From Acidobacteriota bacterium (GTDB lineage Bacteria > Acidobacteriota > Terriglobia > Acidiferrales > UBA7541), in the NCBI GenBank assembly GCA_003154775.1, contig PMES01000092.1, positions 1 to 55,752 of the forward strand: a stretch of 55,752 nt of DNA, read 5' to 3'. Under the pieces are notes generated by a model that worked only from the letters and a program-made list of their open reading frames with translations, searched no databases and was not told the origin of the DNA. The translations under genes were made by a program, and so were the position numbers. Positions 1 through 8,398 of the stretch are shown one piece after another (positions within the stretch are counted from its first letter, which is position 1; the number at the start of each line of letters is the position of its first letter).

Positions 1-163
1 CATGAATTTTCCAGGCTAGAAGGTCATCTAGGTAATCGCGTCCGAGCAGAAGGAGCAATTGACTGATGGATTCCTCGATTAAGCCAGGGGGAAGCGAGAG
101 ATCCTCACGCTTCTCATTTGCACCCAGGATCCATTTATAGAGTGCAGTTTCCACCGTCATCAT
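1..163 (-). CDS. 5' part of an unknown protein, cut by the window edge
   Basis: An open frame starts at one of two adjacent ATG codons (163 or 160) and runs off the left edge with no stop, giving about 54 residues (begins MMTVETALYKWILGANEK). AGGTGA lies about ten bases upstream of the start. The visible part is helical-looking and leucine-rich, with no signal peptide and no domain I recognise. It is divergent from the beta-glucosidase gene, so the 230 bases between them should hold promoters for both. No function is proposed. Confidence 0.5.
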   Translation of the reverse strand, partial: MMTVETALYKWILGANEKREDLSLPPGLIEESISQLLLLLGRDYLDDLLAWKIH

Positions 164-322
164 GCCGGTATTATCACCTTTTTGCTCTAACAGTGCCTAT
201 TTAACGCGGCAAGCGGAAATTGCCCCACTACCGACGAACGCGAACAAGCAGATTCTCTGCCGTGACTAGGCAGCATCCCGGAACTGGAACGACTTTGGGT
301 ATTGTGCTAACTTGGCTTTAAC

Positions 323-332
323 AAATCGATTT
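323..332. promoter_or_regulatory. LacI-type operator in front of the beta-glucosidase gene
   Basis: AAATCGATTT is a perfect 10-base palindrome centred on CG, inside a longer near-symmetrical stretch AACAAATCGATTTTGTT (321-337). A central CG with A/T arms is the usual form of LacI-family operators. The core matches the sites in front of glucokinase (15983-15998) and the TonB receptor (36689-36704). It lies 18-60 bases before the candidate start codons of the GH3 gene, where a bound repressor would block transcription. A recognisable -10/-35 pair here is weak. The assignment to one regulator is inference. Confidence 0.45.
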
Positions 333-392
333 TGTTGAGGCCTCCCTCTCGTGCAATTCGAGGTGACCCCAAAAAGATTGGAGCCTACGTCC

Positions 393-2753
393 GTGCCATC
401 CAAATTTCTCCGCTCGCTTTTTCTGTGTGCCCTAACGGCGTGCTTTATCGCCACTTCAGTTTCAGCACAGAGTTCCAAGGAAACCTCCACCTTCCGTGGT
501 GCTCCGGTCCGATCCACACTCGCGGCGCCGGCCATCGAGAAGAAGGTGGATGCCCTGCTTCGCCAAATGACTCTGGAAGAAAAAGTCGGGCAGTTGGTGC
601 AGTATTCGGTTGGCTCGCCGACGGGCCCGGGAACGGGCAGGGGCGGCTACTCGGAAATGGTCGCCAAGGGCCAGGTAGGCTGTCTCTATAATCTGGAGAG
701 CCTAAAGGCCCTGAACCAGTTCCAGCATGACGCCGTCGAGAAGTCACGCCTGCACATCCCTCTGTTGTTCGGCCTTGACGTTATTCACGGCTACCGTACC
801 GTGTTTCCCGTTCCTCTCGGCCTGGCCTCCACCTGGGATCCGCAGATTGTGGAAGCGGCTTCCCGCCTCGCCGCGCAAGAAGCTTCCGCCGCCGGCGTGC
901 GCTGGACGTTTTCGCCGATGGTGGATATTGCACGCGATCCCCGCTGGGGCCGCATCGTCGAAGGAGCGGGCGAAGATCCTTTTCTTGGAAGTGCGATGGC
1001 CCGCGCCTATGTGCGCGGCTATCAAGGTAAGAGCCTGGACGCTCCTGACAGCATCGCCGCCTGTGTCAAGCACTACGTGGGATATGGAGCCGCGGAAGCC
1101 GGGCGCGACTACAACACCACCGAGATCTCAGAGCATAACTTGCGCGAAGTGTATCTGCCGCCTTTCTATGCAGCCCTTGACGAAGGCAGCGCCACCATCA
1201 TGAGCGCCTTCAACTCGCTCAACAGCGTCCCGGCGAGCGCGAATCCCTTCACTTTGACCGAGGTTCTCCGCAACGAGTGGAAATTCCCAGGCATCGTGGA
1301 TAGCGACTGGACTTCCATCGCTGAATTGATACCGCACGGCATCGCCAATGACGGCAAAACGGCCGCGTGGAAAGCATTCACTGCCGGCGTGGATATGGAC
1401 ATGGAGAGCAATCTCTACCATGAGCATCTCGCCGATCTCACCAAGAGTGGCAAGGTGACCCAGGCGCAACTTGATGAAGCGGTGCGCCGGGTTCTTCGCG
1501 TGAAATTTGCGCTCGGCCTCTTTGACAAGCCGTATACCGACGAGTCGCGCGAAAACCATGGCGCGTTGCCCGCGGAAAGCCTGCAACTGGCGCGCACGGC
1601 TGCGGAACGCTCTTTTGTTCTGCTGAAAAACGACTTCATCACTACTCGTCCCGTGTTGCCGCTCGCAAGCGATATACAAACGGTAGCCCTCATCGGCCCG
1701 GCCGCCGATGATGCCGCCAACATGCTGGGTAACTGGTCAGCCCGCGGCAATCCTCTGGATGTAGTGACGCTGAAGACCGCTATGACGCAAAAATTGGGCG
1801 CTGAACACATCAAGTATGCCCAGGGCGGCGAGTATCTCGCCGCGAGTGACGCACAAATCGAAGAGGGCATTGCGGCTGCCCGCGCCTCTGATGTCGCAAT
1901 ACTGGCGCTGGGAGAATACACGCCGGAGATGACGGGCGAGGCAGGTTCTCGCGCGCACCCCGTGCTGCCCGGCCGGCAAGAGGAACTGCTCGAAAAAGTG
2001 TCCGCCACCGGAAAGCCTGTGGTGTTGCTGCTCTTCACAGGCCGCCCGCTTGTGCTGCCATGGGCGTTCGCGCATGTTCCCGCCGTGCTGGAACTCTGGT
2101 CCCCGGGCGTGCAAGCAGGCCCCGCCATCGTACGAACTTTGTTTGGCGAGGCCACGCCGAGCGGCAAACTTACGGTGAGTTGGCCCCGCGCGGTAGGCCA
2201 GATTCCCATTTATTACAACGCGCTCAACACCGGCCGCCCCGCAGGCAATCGCGATCTCACTCGCCCTCCAAAGGACCCTGGCGAGCGCTTTGCCTCCCGC
2301 TACATCGATGAACAGAACACGCCGCAGTTTCCTTTCGGTTATGGTTTGTCCTACACCGATTTTTCGTATGGCGGGCCAGAGATCAGCGCGAAGAAACTCA
2401 GCGCCAAAACTCTGAATGCGGAGTTGCGCAAGAATTCCGCCGACGCAAAGCCGGTCCTTACCGTCACCGCAAATGTTTCCAACACGGGCAAAATGGCGGC
2501 CGAAGAAGTCGTGCAGCTCTACGTTCGCCTGCAAGGCACTAGCGTCGAAGAGCCCGTGCGCAAGCTGAAGGGCTTCCAGCGTGTTGCGCTCGCTCCCGGC
2601 GAAACGAAGAAGGTGACGTTTTCCCTCGGCGCGGATAGCTTTGCCCTCTGGGACATCCGCAACGAATACACCGTGGAGCCAAGCATCGTTCACATCTGGG
2701 TTAGCCCCGACTCTTCGCGCGGTGAAGCGGTCGATCTAGAGATCGCCGACTGA
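393..2753 (+). CDS. bglX: Exported GH3 beta-glucosidase (BglX-like)
   Basis: Glycoside hydrolase family 3 enzyme that releases glucose from beta-linked oligosaccharides, probably in the periplasm. A start at GTG 393 gives a classic signal peptide (basic start, hydrophobic LFLCALTACFIATSVSA, cleavage near SAQ) with GGAG nine bases upstream; GTG 351, preceded by TGAGG, would add 14 residues. Domains in order: GH3 N-terminal barrel with KHYVGYG and the nucleophile Asp in VDSDW (about residue 305), GH3 C-terminal alpha/beta sandwich, and a C-terminal fibronectin III-like domain (NTGKMAAEEVVQLYV). About 786 residues, normal for BglX. A LacI-type palindrome just upstream suggests repression in the absence of sugar. 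Exact substrate is not readable from sequence. Confidence 0.93.
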   Translation: MPSKFLRSLFLCALTACFIATSVSAQSSKETSTFRGAPVRSTLAAPAIEKKVDALLRQMTLEEKVGQLVQYSVGSPTGPGTGRGGYSEMVAKGQVGCLYNLESLKALNQFQHDAVEKSRLHIPLLFGLDVIHGYRTVFPVPLGLASTWDPQIVEAASRLAAQEASAAGVRWTFSPMVDIARDPRWGRIVEGAGEDPFLGSAMARAYVRGYQGKSLDAPDSIAACVKHYVGYGAAEAGRDYNTTEISEHNLREVYLPPFYAALDEGSATIMSAFNSLNSVPASANPFTLTEVLRNEWKFPGIVDSDWTSIAELIPHGIANDGKTAAWKAFTAGVDMDMESNLYHEHLADLTKSGKVTQAQLDEAVRRVLRVKFALGLFDKPYTDESRENHGALPAESLQLARTAAERSFVLLKNDFITTRPVLPLASDIQTVALIGPAADDAANMLGNWSARGNPLDVVTLKTAMTQKLGAEHIKYAQGGEYLAASDAQIEEGIAAARASDVAILALGEYTPEMTGEAGSRAHPVLPGRQEELLEKVSATGKPVVLLLFTGRPLVLPWAFAHVPAVLELWSPGVQAGPAIVRTLFGEATPSGKLTVSWPRAVGQIPIYYNALNTGRPAGNRDLTRPPKDPGERFASRYIDEQNTPQFPFGYGLSYTDFSYGGPEISAKKLSAKTLNAELRKNSADAKPVLTVTANVSNTGKMAAEEVVQLYVRLQGTSVEEPVRKLKGFQRVALAPGETKKVTFSLGADSFALWDIRNEYTVEPSIVHIWVSPDSSRGEAVDLEIAD

Positions 2754-2851
2754 CCAGCCGTTCTCTCAAACCTAAATTGCCCTGCGCCGGGACAACCGCC
2801 TGTGTGAATTGGCACGGTTCCGCAACTTAAGGTGATACTCTCTTAAAGCTT

Positions 2852-3739
2852 ATGAGCCTCCTTTCTAAGTTTCGCCGCGACCGCACCTTTCACCAGCCCA
2901 TCAATTGGGGCGTCACCCTCATCATGATTGGGTTGCACGTCTGCGCCCTTGCAGCCATCTTCCTTTTCACCTGGAAGGCTCTGATTCTCACCGTGGTGAT
3001 GTGGTGGGTTGCTGGCAGCCTGGGCATCGGCATGGGCTACCATCGCCTCCTCACGCATCGCGGCTACAAAACGCCCAAGTGGATTGAATATTCCCTGACG
3101 ACGTGCGGCACGCTGGCCATGGAAGGCGGCCCCATCGCTTGGGTCGCCACGCACCGTATCCATCACCAGAACACCGACAAGGAAGGTGATCCGCACTCAC
3201 CGCGCGATGGCGGCATCTGGTCTCACATGGGCTGGATTATCACGGGCCGCGCGATGCACCAGGACCGCTCCGAACTTCTTCCTTATGTTCCCGATCTGCG
3301 CAAAGACAAATTCCATCTGTGGATCAGCAAATGGCACGTGATCCCTTCGATCGTTCTCGCGGTGATTTTCTATTTCATTGGCGGCTGGCCCTGGGTGATG
3401 TGGGGCGTTTTCCTGCGCACCGTCATCAGCTTGCACGCCACCTGGCTTGTGAATTCCGCCACGCACATGTGGGGCTCGCAACGCTTCGCTACGGGTGATC
3501 TTTCCAGGAATAGCTTTTGGGTGGCTTTTCTCACCTTTGGCGAAGGTTGGCACAATAACCACCACTTCGCGCCGCAATCCGCGCGTCATGGCCTGAAGTG
3601 GTATGAACTCGACATGAATTGGTACGGCATTTTCACCCTCAAACTCCTTGGCCTTGCCTGGGACGTCAAACGCGCCAAACTCGCCGAACTCACCGAACTC
3701 GAATCCCAACAGCCAGCCTTGAGTGAAACAGGCATCTAG
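2852..3739 (+). CDS. Acyl-CoA / fatty acid delta-9 desaturase
   Basis: Membrane di-iron desaturase that introduces a cis double bond into a saturated acyl chain (OLE1/DesC-like). All three histidine boxes of the family are present: HRLLTH (64-69), HRIHH (101-105) and HNNHH (234-238). Two pairs of hydrophobic segments (about 20-58 and 163-197) fit the usual four-helix topology. The length, 295 residues, is short-form bacterial. The start ATG has no clear ribosome-binding site. It stands alone, about 100 bases after the beta-glucosidase. The electron donor and the preferred chain length cannot be told from the sequence. Confidence 0.93.
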   Translation: MSLLSKFRRDRTFHQPINWGVTLIMIGLHVCALAAIFLFTWKALILTVVMWWVAGSLGIGMGYHRLLTHRGYKTPKWIEYSLTTCGTLAMEGGPIAWVATHRIHHQNTDKEGDPHSPRDGGIWSHMGWIITGRAMHQDRSELLPYVPDLRKDKFHLWISKWHVIPSIVLAVIFYFIGGWPWVMWGVFLRTVISLHATWLVNSATHMWGSQRFATGDLSRNSFWVAFLTFGEGWHNNHHFAPQSARHGLKWYELDMNWYGIFTLKLLGLAWDVKRAKLAELTELESQQPALSETGI

Positions 3740-3819
3740 CACTTCAGCCGCAAACCTGAAAACCTCGATTCGCCATGCAGCAGGTGCCATTCTCCCCGCA
3801 AATCTGGGAAGATACGCCT

Positions 3820-3954
3820 ATGCGGCTTCTCCGCGTCGAAGATGATCCACGGATTGCGCGTTTCATGGCCAAAGGATTCCAGGAACAGTCTTATGCCGAG
3901 GATGTCGTCTCCCATGGCCACGACGCAGTCTATGAGGTGGAGATCAACGACTAT
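3820..3954 (+). pseudogene. Relic of an OmpR-family response regulator receiver domain
   Basis: The first 45 residues of an OmpR-type receiver are readable (MRLLRVEDDPRIARFMAKGF, then EQSYAEDVV and INDY), including the acidic pair of the active site (EDD). The phosphoacceptor Asp, the rest of the receiver and the DNA-binding domain are absent. One normally hydrophobic position in the first strand is Arg (LLRVEDD). The frame stays open for another 34 codons of unrelated sequence and then runs into the outer-membrane protein at 4057, so automatic annotation is likely to report one false 350-residue fusion. Confidence 0.7.
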
Positions 3955-4056
3955 AGGGGATCATCTGAGCCGTCCAATCGTCACCGCGTTTTCCGTAGGG
4001 TTACTCGCGTTGGGACTTTCGTACCCTTTCTGCTCCGCACCCTTGCCCCCCTAGCT

Positions 4057-4827
4057 ATGTTGCGGATTCTAATCCCCCTCCTCGCTTTCTTATTTGCTGC
4101 TACCTCCGCATATGCCCAAGGCGGTCCGCCCTACTACACCAATGATCCGGGTACCCCCGGCAATCTCAATTGGGAAATCAATCTCGGCTACATGCCCTTT
4201 TTCTACAGCAACCAGTCCGTTTCGCATACCCCTGACGTCGATATCAATTTCGGCGTGGGCGATCGCATCCAGCTCACTTACGAAAGTGCCTGGTTGCGCG
4301 TCCAAAATCCCTTTTCCACGACTAAATTTGGCTTGGGTCAATCCAATCCCGGCGTCAAGTGGCGTTTCTACGACGCCGGGGAGTCTGGCCTCTCCATCTC
4401 GGTTTTCCCCCAACTCTTCCTCAATAACCCCAACGACGCCGTCCGCCGTGGGATCACCCCCGCGAGCGATACCTTCCTCCTGCCCTTTGAATTCTCCAGA
4501 AAGTTCGGCCCTGTCAACGTGGACTACGAAATCGGTTATCAGTTTGTCCATAAAGGACCAGACGGTTGGCTCACCGGCCTCGTCCTCGGCCACGAATTCA
4601 CTCCAAAACTCGAAATTGATATGGAGCTCTATTCTCAAGGAACCTTCCACCCCTCCGACAGCCAACCCACCATGGGCTTGGGGGCTCGCTACAAAATCCA
4701 TCGTCCGGTGATCCTGCTGCTCATGGCCGGCCGCAGCCTCGAACCCACCCGCAGCAATCAATCCTATTTCATCGGCTATTTCGGCATTCAACTACTGCTG
4801 CCCCCAAAGTCCTACAAACTCGAGTGA
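4057..4827 (+). CDS. Outer-membrane beta-barrel protein, transporter-like
   Basis: Mature-type outer-membrane protein of 256 residues. The start at 4057 is chosen because it opens a clean signal peptide (MLRILIPLLAFLFAATSAYAQ); the frame upstream encodes a response-regulator scrap. The rest alternates polar and aromatic residues in strand-like blocks (NWEINLGYMPFF, GVGDRIQLTYESAW, VDYEIGYQF, TMGLGARYKI), as in small barrels of the MetA/phenol-degradation transporter-like group. No substrate can be assigned. It has no obvious partner: the next gene is convergent. No strong ribosome-binding site is seen before the ATG. Confidence 0.7.
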   Translation: MLRILIPLLAFLFAATSAYAQGGPPYYTNDPGTPGNLNWEINLGYMPFFYSNQSVSHTPDVDINFGVGDRIQLTYESAWLRVQNPFSTTKFGLGQSNPGVKWRFYDAGESGLSISVFPQLFLNNPNDAVRRGITPASDTFLLPFEFSRKFGPVNVDYEIGYQFVHKGPDGWLTGLVLGHEFTPKLEIDMELYSQGTFHPSDSQPTMGLGARYKIHRPVILLLMAGRSLEPTRSNQSYFIGYFGIQLLLPPKSYKLE

Positions 4828-4882
4828 CTCTTCGCCCCGCCGTGCAATAAGGGCTGGACAGTCTTTCCGTGTGATCCGCAGA

Positions 4883-6328
4883 CTATTTTGAGAGGTTGGG
4901 AGGAACGGGCTTGTTCCGCCACCATTCCTGGCCCTGCTGCGGCAAGGTGTAAACGGGATCGTAATACTCATAGCGCCGGGTGAGCGCTTCCGCATCATCG
5001 GCTTCGATGCTCGTGCGGTAATTCTTCGTCCAGTAGGAAATGCCCAGGTGGCGGTCGTATTCCTTCACCTGGTTTACCCAGCGCTTGCCCACGAACGGCA
5101 CGTCGCAAACCATGCGCGGCGTGGCAAACCCCGGCAAATATCCCATGATGTCGTGCTGCAGTTGCTGCGCTTCATGAACGGCCAGGCGCCAGTGCTCGGC
5201 ATTGGGAATCATGTCGCACTGATAGAAGTAGTACGGCATGATCTTGCCGTGATCCAGCAGCATGAAACACAAATCCAGTAATTCTTTCTGCGTATCATTA
5301 ATGCCGCGCAGGAGCACGCCCTGGTTGCGCACGTCACGATAGCCCATGTCCAGCAAGGACTGCACGGCTTTAGCCACCAGTGGCGTCACTTGCCGCGCGC
5401 TGTTCACATGCGTGTGCACGGCAATGTCCACGCCGCGTTCGCGCGCCTTTTTCGCCAGACGATCGAGTCCGGCCTGCACGTCCGCCTGCAAAAAGTGCTG
5501 CGGGATGGCGATCAAGCCTTTCGTGGCCAGGCGAATGTCCTTGATGTTCGGGAGATCCATCAGCTTGGAGCAGAACTCCTCCAGCGTAGCGATGGGCGTG
5601 TTGGCAATGTCGCCGCCGCTCACCACAACGTCACGGACGGAAGGCGTCACGCGCAGATACTCCAGCATCTGCTGGTAACGATCCTTCTGCGGAATCTGAA
5701 ACTTGAGCTTCACAACCAGCGGCACATCGTTCCCTACCAGATCCATGCGCGTGCAATGTCCGCAATATTGCGAACAAGTCGAGAGCATTTCCGCCAGCAC
5801 CTTGGTCGGATAACGGTGCGTCAGGCCTTCCACGGCCCACATGTCCGATTCATGCAAGGAATCGCGGCTGGCCTTGGGATGGCTTGGCCATTCGGGGTGC
5901 CGGTCGTCAAACGCAGGCAGCATGTAGCGCCGCACCGGATCGTTCCACAGATCTTTCTCGTCCATGGTGTTCAGCATGTGCGGCGGCACCAGGATGGACA
6001 TCGTGGCGCGCTCTTTGATATCGCGCTCGAGGCTGGCCATCAGTGTGTCCGGGATCAGGCCGCCGAAAACCTGTTTGAGTTCTTTCAGGTTCTTGACCGT
6101 GTGCCGGCGTTGCCACAGCGCCGTCTCCCACTCTTCGCGCGTGACATTGCGGTAACCCGGCAATCGCCGCCAGTCCGGCTCCACGAACTCGCGTTTCAGC
6201 GGGTAAGTGAACGGCTGCTCGCCGGCATGCACTTTGCCCGCGGGCTTCCAGGTTGGCCGGGCGGCTTTGGTTTCGGGCGTAACTGTTTTGGTGTCAGACG
6301 CAATAGTTTTCGTGTCACTCATAGGCAT
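4883..6328 (-). CDS. kamA: KamA-family radical SAM aminomutase
   Basis: Radical SAM, PLP-dependent aminomutase related to lysine 2,3-aminomutase. The [4Fe-4S] motif is CSQYCGHC (CxxxCxxC). The substrate-site segment PYYFYQCDMIPNAEHWR aligns with the YQCD region of lysine aminomutases, and the later DVPFVGK has a Lys where the family has its PLP lysine (PGGGGK in the classic enzyme). Length is about 481 residues. ATG 6328 is preferred over the frame's upstream ATG because AGGA lies five bases before it. The changed PLP-lysine surroundings and the long C-terminus place it in a side branch, so lysine as substrate is not assured. Monocistronic and convergent with the outer-membrane protein gene. 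Confidence 0.85.
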   Translation of the reverse strand: MPMSDTKTIASDTKTVTPETKAARPTWKPAGKVHAGEQPFTYPLKREFVEPDWRRLPGYRNVTREEWETALWQRRHTVKNLKELKQVFGGLIPDTLMASLERDIKERATMSILVPPHMLNTMDEKDLWNDPVRRYMLPAFDDRHPEWPSHPKASRDSLHESDMWAVEGLTHRYPTKVLAEMLSTCSQYCGHCTRMDLVGNDVPLVVKLKFQIPQKDRYQQMLEYLRVTPSVRDVVVSGGDIANTPIATLEEFCSKLMDLPNIKDIRLATKGLIAIPQHFLQADVQAGLDRLAKKARERGVDIAVHTHVNSARQVTPLVAKAVQSLLDMGYRDVRNQGVLLRGINDTQKELLDLCFMLLDHGKIMPYYFYQCDMIPNAEHWRLAVHEAQQLQHDIMGYLPGFATPRMVCDVPFVGKRWVNQVKEYDRHLGISYWTKNYRTSIEADDAEALTRRYEYYDPVYTLPQQGQEWWRNKPVPPNLSK

Positions 6329-6632
6329 GTTCCTGTATTCGGGGGACTTCCGCGTACAACGGCGTGTGTACAACTAAGGATAGCCGAGAGTGAAAGTTTG
6401 CGCCACCCCCTGGGGAGGCTCAGTCTACAGTTCAGAGTTGCAGATTCAGAGGAAGAGTGATCCTTCGACTCGCCCGACTCGCTCAGGATGAGCATCCTTG
6501 TCGGATGCTCAGTTGAGAGTTTACAGTTCAAGACGTTGCCCGCGTGACTTGTGACTCGTTGTTGGTGATTTGTGTAGGGGCTGGCTTCTGCTTGCCCGCC
6601 GTAGGAGGGAGGCGGGCCGCGGGAGGCAAAAT

Positions 6633-6648
6633 TGTCGGCGCGCCGACA
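6633..6648. repeat. Perfect palindrome TGTCGGCGCGCCGACA, copy 1
   Basis: A 16-base perfect palindrome that recurs exactly at 10192-10207. In both places it is close to a GGGCCGCGGG-type G+C-rich block. The two copies lie on either side of the Shedu-like locus. It may be a folding element of a dispersed repeat family. Confidence 0.7.
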
Positions 6649-6660
6649 TATTGTAGATAC

Positions 6661-6695
6661 GTTACCATACGGGTAACACCCCCCCCCCACCCCCC
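6661..6695. repeat. Inverted repeat plus C10-A-C6 tract
   Basis: GTTACC-ATACG-GGTAAC (6661-6677) is a short hairpin. It is followed by ten C, one A and six C (6679-6695). Homopolymers of this length are prone to slippage. The G-rich strand could also form a quadruplex. The tract lies about 370 bases before the Shedu-like start codon, so an effect on that gene is only a possibility. Confidence 0.6.
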
Positions 6696-6708
6696 TGTTT
6701 TTGCGTAA

Positions 6709-6768
6709 GTAGGGGAAACAAAGGGGTTACGGGCGGATTTCCTGGATGTAGGGGAAACAAAGGAGTTA
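6709..6768. repeat. 21-base direct repeat, period 39
   Basis: GTAGGGGAAACAAAGGGGTTA (6709-6729) returns at 6748-6768 with one G-to-A change. The spacer is TTTCC-rich. The source is unknown; a tandem duplication or direct operator-like sites are both possible. Confidence 0.7.
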
Positions 6769-6909
6769 GAAGGCGCAAGAGCGAAGGGGAGACGAAGAGC
6801 GAAGGTGTGGGGCGTTCCGAAATGGCACAAGAGCAGCATCCCCTCAGCATAACGCCTGAAGCATACCACGTTATTTACCGTTTGTCTACTATTATTTACA
6901 GGGTACTAT

Positions 6910-6932
6910 TTTCGAAACTGGTACGAGGAGGA
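6910..6932 (+). repeat. 23-base dispersed repeat, copy 1 (TTTCGAAACTGGTACGAGG...)
   Basis: The 23 bases here occur again, exactly and on the other strand, at 27701-27723. TTTCGAAA is itself palindromic. Exact conservation of a non-coding 23-mer at two sites 20 kb apart points to a repeat family or the end of a small mobile element. Confidence 0.7.
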
Positions 6933-7064
6933 ATGAGAGGAAGAAAGAGCACCCCAAGAGCCCACATGTAAAACCGACGTATGGGGTACCCGACCTCGTC
7001 ATAACCGTTAAGCCTGGGCCGCACGCCATTCAACGCGCTAGAATATGTTTTAACTGTTTGTGCA

Positions 7065-8348
7065 ATGAACATCCTTTTCGCATCGGTCGGCGACTTCTTG
7101 ACGCTCGAGGCTCAGGAATGCCTCCAAGAGTGGAAGATTCGATACCACGTCGTTGAACAGATAGGCTTCGAGCACGTCACCTCATATCTTCGGTTTGACC
7201 TTGCCAGCACGCTTGCGCTCGTTGACGCGATCGTCTGCATGGCTGATACGAATGCGATTGTATTTCCCTATTCTGAAGAGAGCGACCGCTATTATTCCGC
7301 GCTTGATTTCCCGCTGGAGAAGGCGCTCGCACTGGCAAAGAATGTGCGTGACCTGCCCGAGAGTTGTGCCATGCGGGATGGACGCAAATGGCGGTCGATA
7401 CCATTCGTAATCTTTTGCGGCCCTTTAGATTCCGGGGGATTGTTGGTGAAACAGGGTCAGACCCATGCACATATCCTTCCATCCACTCATCCGATCCTAG
7501 CAATCGATAAAATCCAAGAGCTGGTTGACGAATACCAAGTAAAGGTACTTGAGGGCTATCGCAGTGTCGGTTTCCTCGTTGCCTTTGAGAAAGGGCGTGC
7601 TCAAATCAGGCCAGGGCTCACTTTGAAAGATAACCAGGGGGAGAATGAGTATTATTTCGCACCGAAAGACCGCCGAAGGAACACGCGATGGGTCACGGTA
7701 AAGCGCGACAAAGAGGGACTGCGACAGGATGTGGAACTTTTTCAGATGCTTCTCGACACCGGCGCAACCGAGACCCAAATGCACAGATTCTTCGAAGAGC
7801 ACCCAGCCATTCTTATGGAAGCAAGGATGGGTATCCCGATCTCTCACGGGCCTAAATTTGCTAGGCCCGAAAAACAAGTGCCTGATTTTTCTTTTTCGCC
7901 GATTCTCGGGCCGCACACTGACAAAAGGGTTGATCTACTTGAGCTCAAGGGACCGGGCGAGAGCACTCTTACGAAGGGACTTCACAGGGGGTTTACGGCT
8001 AAAGTGCACCATGCAGTCGACCAAGTGAGAGACTACGGTAGCTACTTGAGCAAGCCAGAAAACATTGAGGCAATCTTGCGCTCGCTGGGGTACGTTCCTG
8101 ATGTTCCTGATGATTCAAAGCTTGCGGTTCTAATCGGACGCTCGCCTGGAAATGAGGCAGATAGGGAGGCTTGGGCTCAACGTCAGGGTGAACTGGAGGT
8201 AAGGGTAGTTACTTACGACGAGATCCTGCAGACACAAGTCAATCAATTGGAGTTCGACCGGTTGCACGGCCCCTACATGCTGCGCTACACGACCGACGAT
8301 TTTAATCCCGCTCGGATCGTCACCGCCAAGAATAAGAAAAGGAAATAA
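7065..8348 (+). CDS. Shedu-type (DUF4263) nuclease, candidate anti-phage defence gene
   Basis: 427 residues. The C-terminal part (about 235-410) carries the Shedu/DUF4263 pattern: FFEEHPAIL, a PDF with Asp274, the ELK triad (Glu293, Lys295), then QVRDYGSYL (Gln320, Tyr324), matching the ExK...QxxxY nuclease core. Shedu proteins are single-gene defence nucleases. The first 160 residues are a separate domain with Rossmann- or receiver-like alternation (NILFASVGDF, ALVDAIVCMAD, IPFVIFCG) that I do not recognise; it may be the sensor. No ribosome-binding site precedes the ATG, and a -10-like TAGAAT lies about 20 bases upstream, so the mRNA may be nearly leaderless. Base composition is less GC-rich than the flanks, suggesting transfer. 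Confidence 0.8.
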   Translation: MNILFASVGDFLTLEAQECLQEWKIRYHVVEQIGFEHVTSYLRFDLASTLALVDAIVCMADTNAIVFPYSEESDRYYSALDFPLEKALALAKNVRDLPESCAMRDGRKWRSIPFVIFCGPLDSGGLLVKQGQTHAHILPSTHPILAIDKIQELVDEYQVKVLEGYRSVGFLVAFEKGRAQIRPGLTLKDNQGENEYYFAPKDRRRNTRWVTVKRDKEGLRQDVELFQMLLDTGATETQMHRFFEEHPAILMEARMGIPISHGPKFARPEKQVPDFSFSPILGPHTDKRVDLLELKGPGESTLTKGLHRGFTAKVHHAVDQVRDYGSYLSKPENIEAILRSLGYVPDVPDDSKLAVLIGRSPGNEADREAWAQRQGELEVRVVTYDEILQTQVNQLEFDRLHGPYMLRYTTDDFNPARIVTAKNKKRK

Positions 8349-8375
8349 AGGCCCGGAACTTTTCGCTCCGGGCCT
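8349..8375. terminator. Bidirectional terminator between convergent defence-locus genes
   Basis: AGGCCCGGA and TCCGGGCCT form a perfect 9-base-pair stem with a 9-base loop, beginning at the stop codon of the Shedu-like gene. On the minus strand it is followed by TTTATTTCCTTTTC, a usable U-rich tail; the plus-strand tail is weaker. It separates the Shedu-like gene from the opposing two-gene operon. Confidence 0.75.
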
Positions 8376-8398
8376 GGTCTCTTTGGATTGTGTGGTCA

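Larger units (their letters stand above)
6329..7064. other. Repeat-rich intergenic region before the Shedu-like gene
   Basis: No gene of any length is supported in these 736 bases. The region holds a C10-A-C6 tract, a 21-base direct repeat, a 16-base perfect palindrome and one copy of a 23-base dispersed repeat (each listed separately), plus degenerate CACGAGTCAC-like and CTCAGGATGAGC-like scraps common in intergenic DNA of this genome. TAGAAT at 7039-7044 is a possible -10 box for the Shedu-like gene, which would give a leader of only about 14 bases. The mix of repeats at both ends of the 7.0-9.6 kb block is what is expected around an accessory insert. Confidence 0.6.

Noticed and set aside
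5390-6460. Long plus-strand frame opposite the KamA gene
   Set aside because: His/Arg-rich antisense frame over a strongly supported radical SAM gene, a codon-bias effect of GC-rich DNA.
6661-6677. GTTACC/GGTAAC hairpin as a terminator of an upstream gene
   Set aside because: The adjoining kamA gene is on the other strand and starts here, and a C tract rather than a T tract follows.
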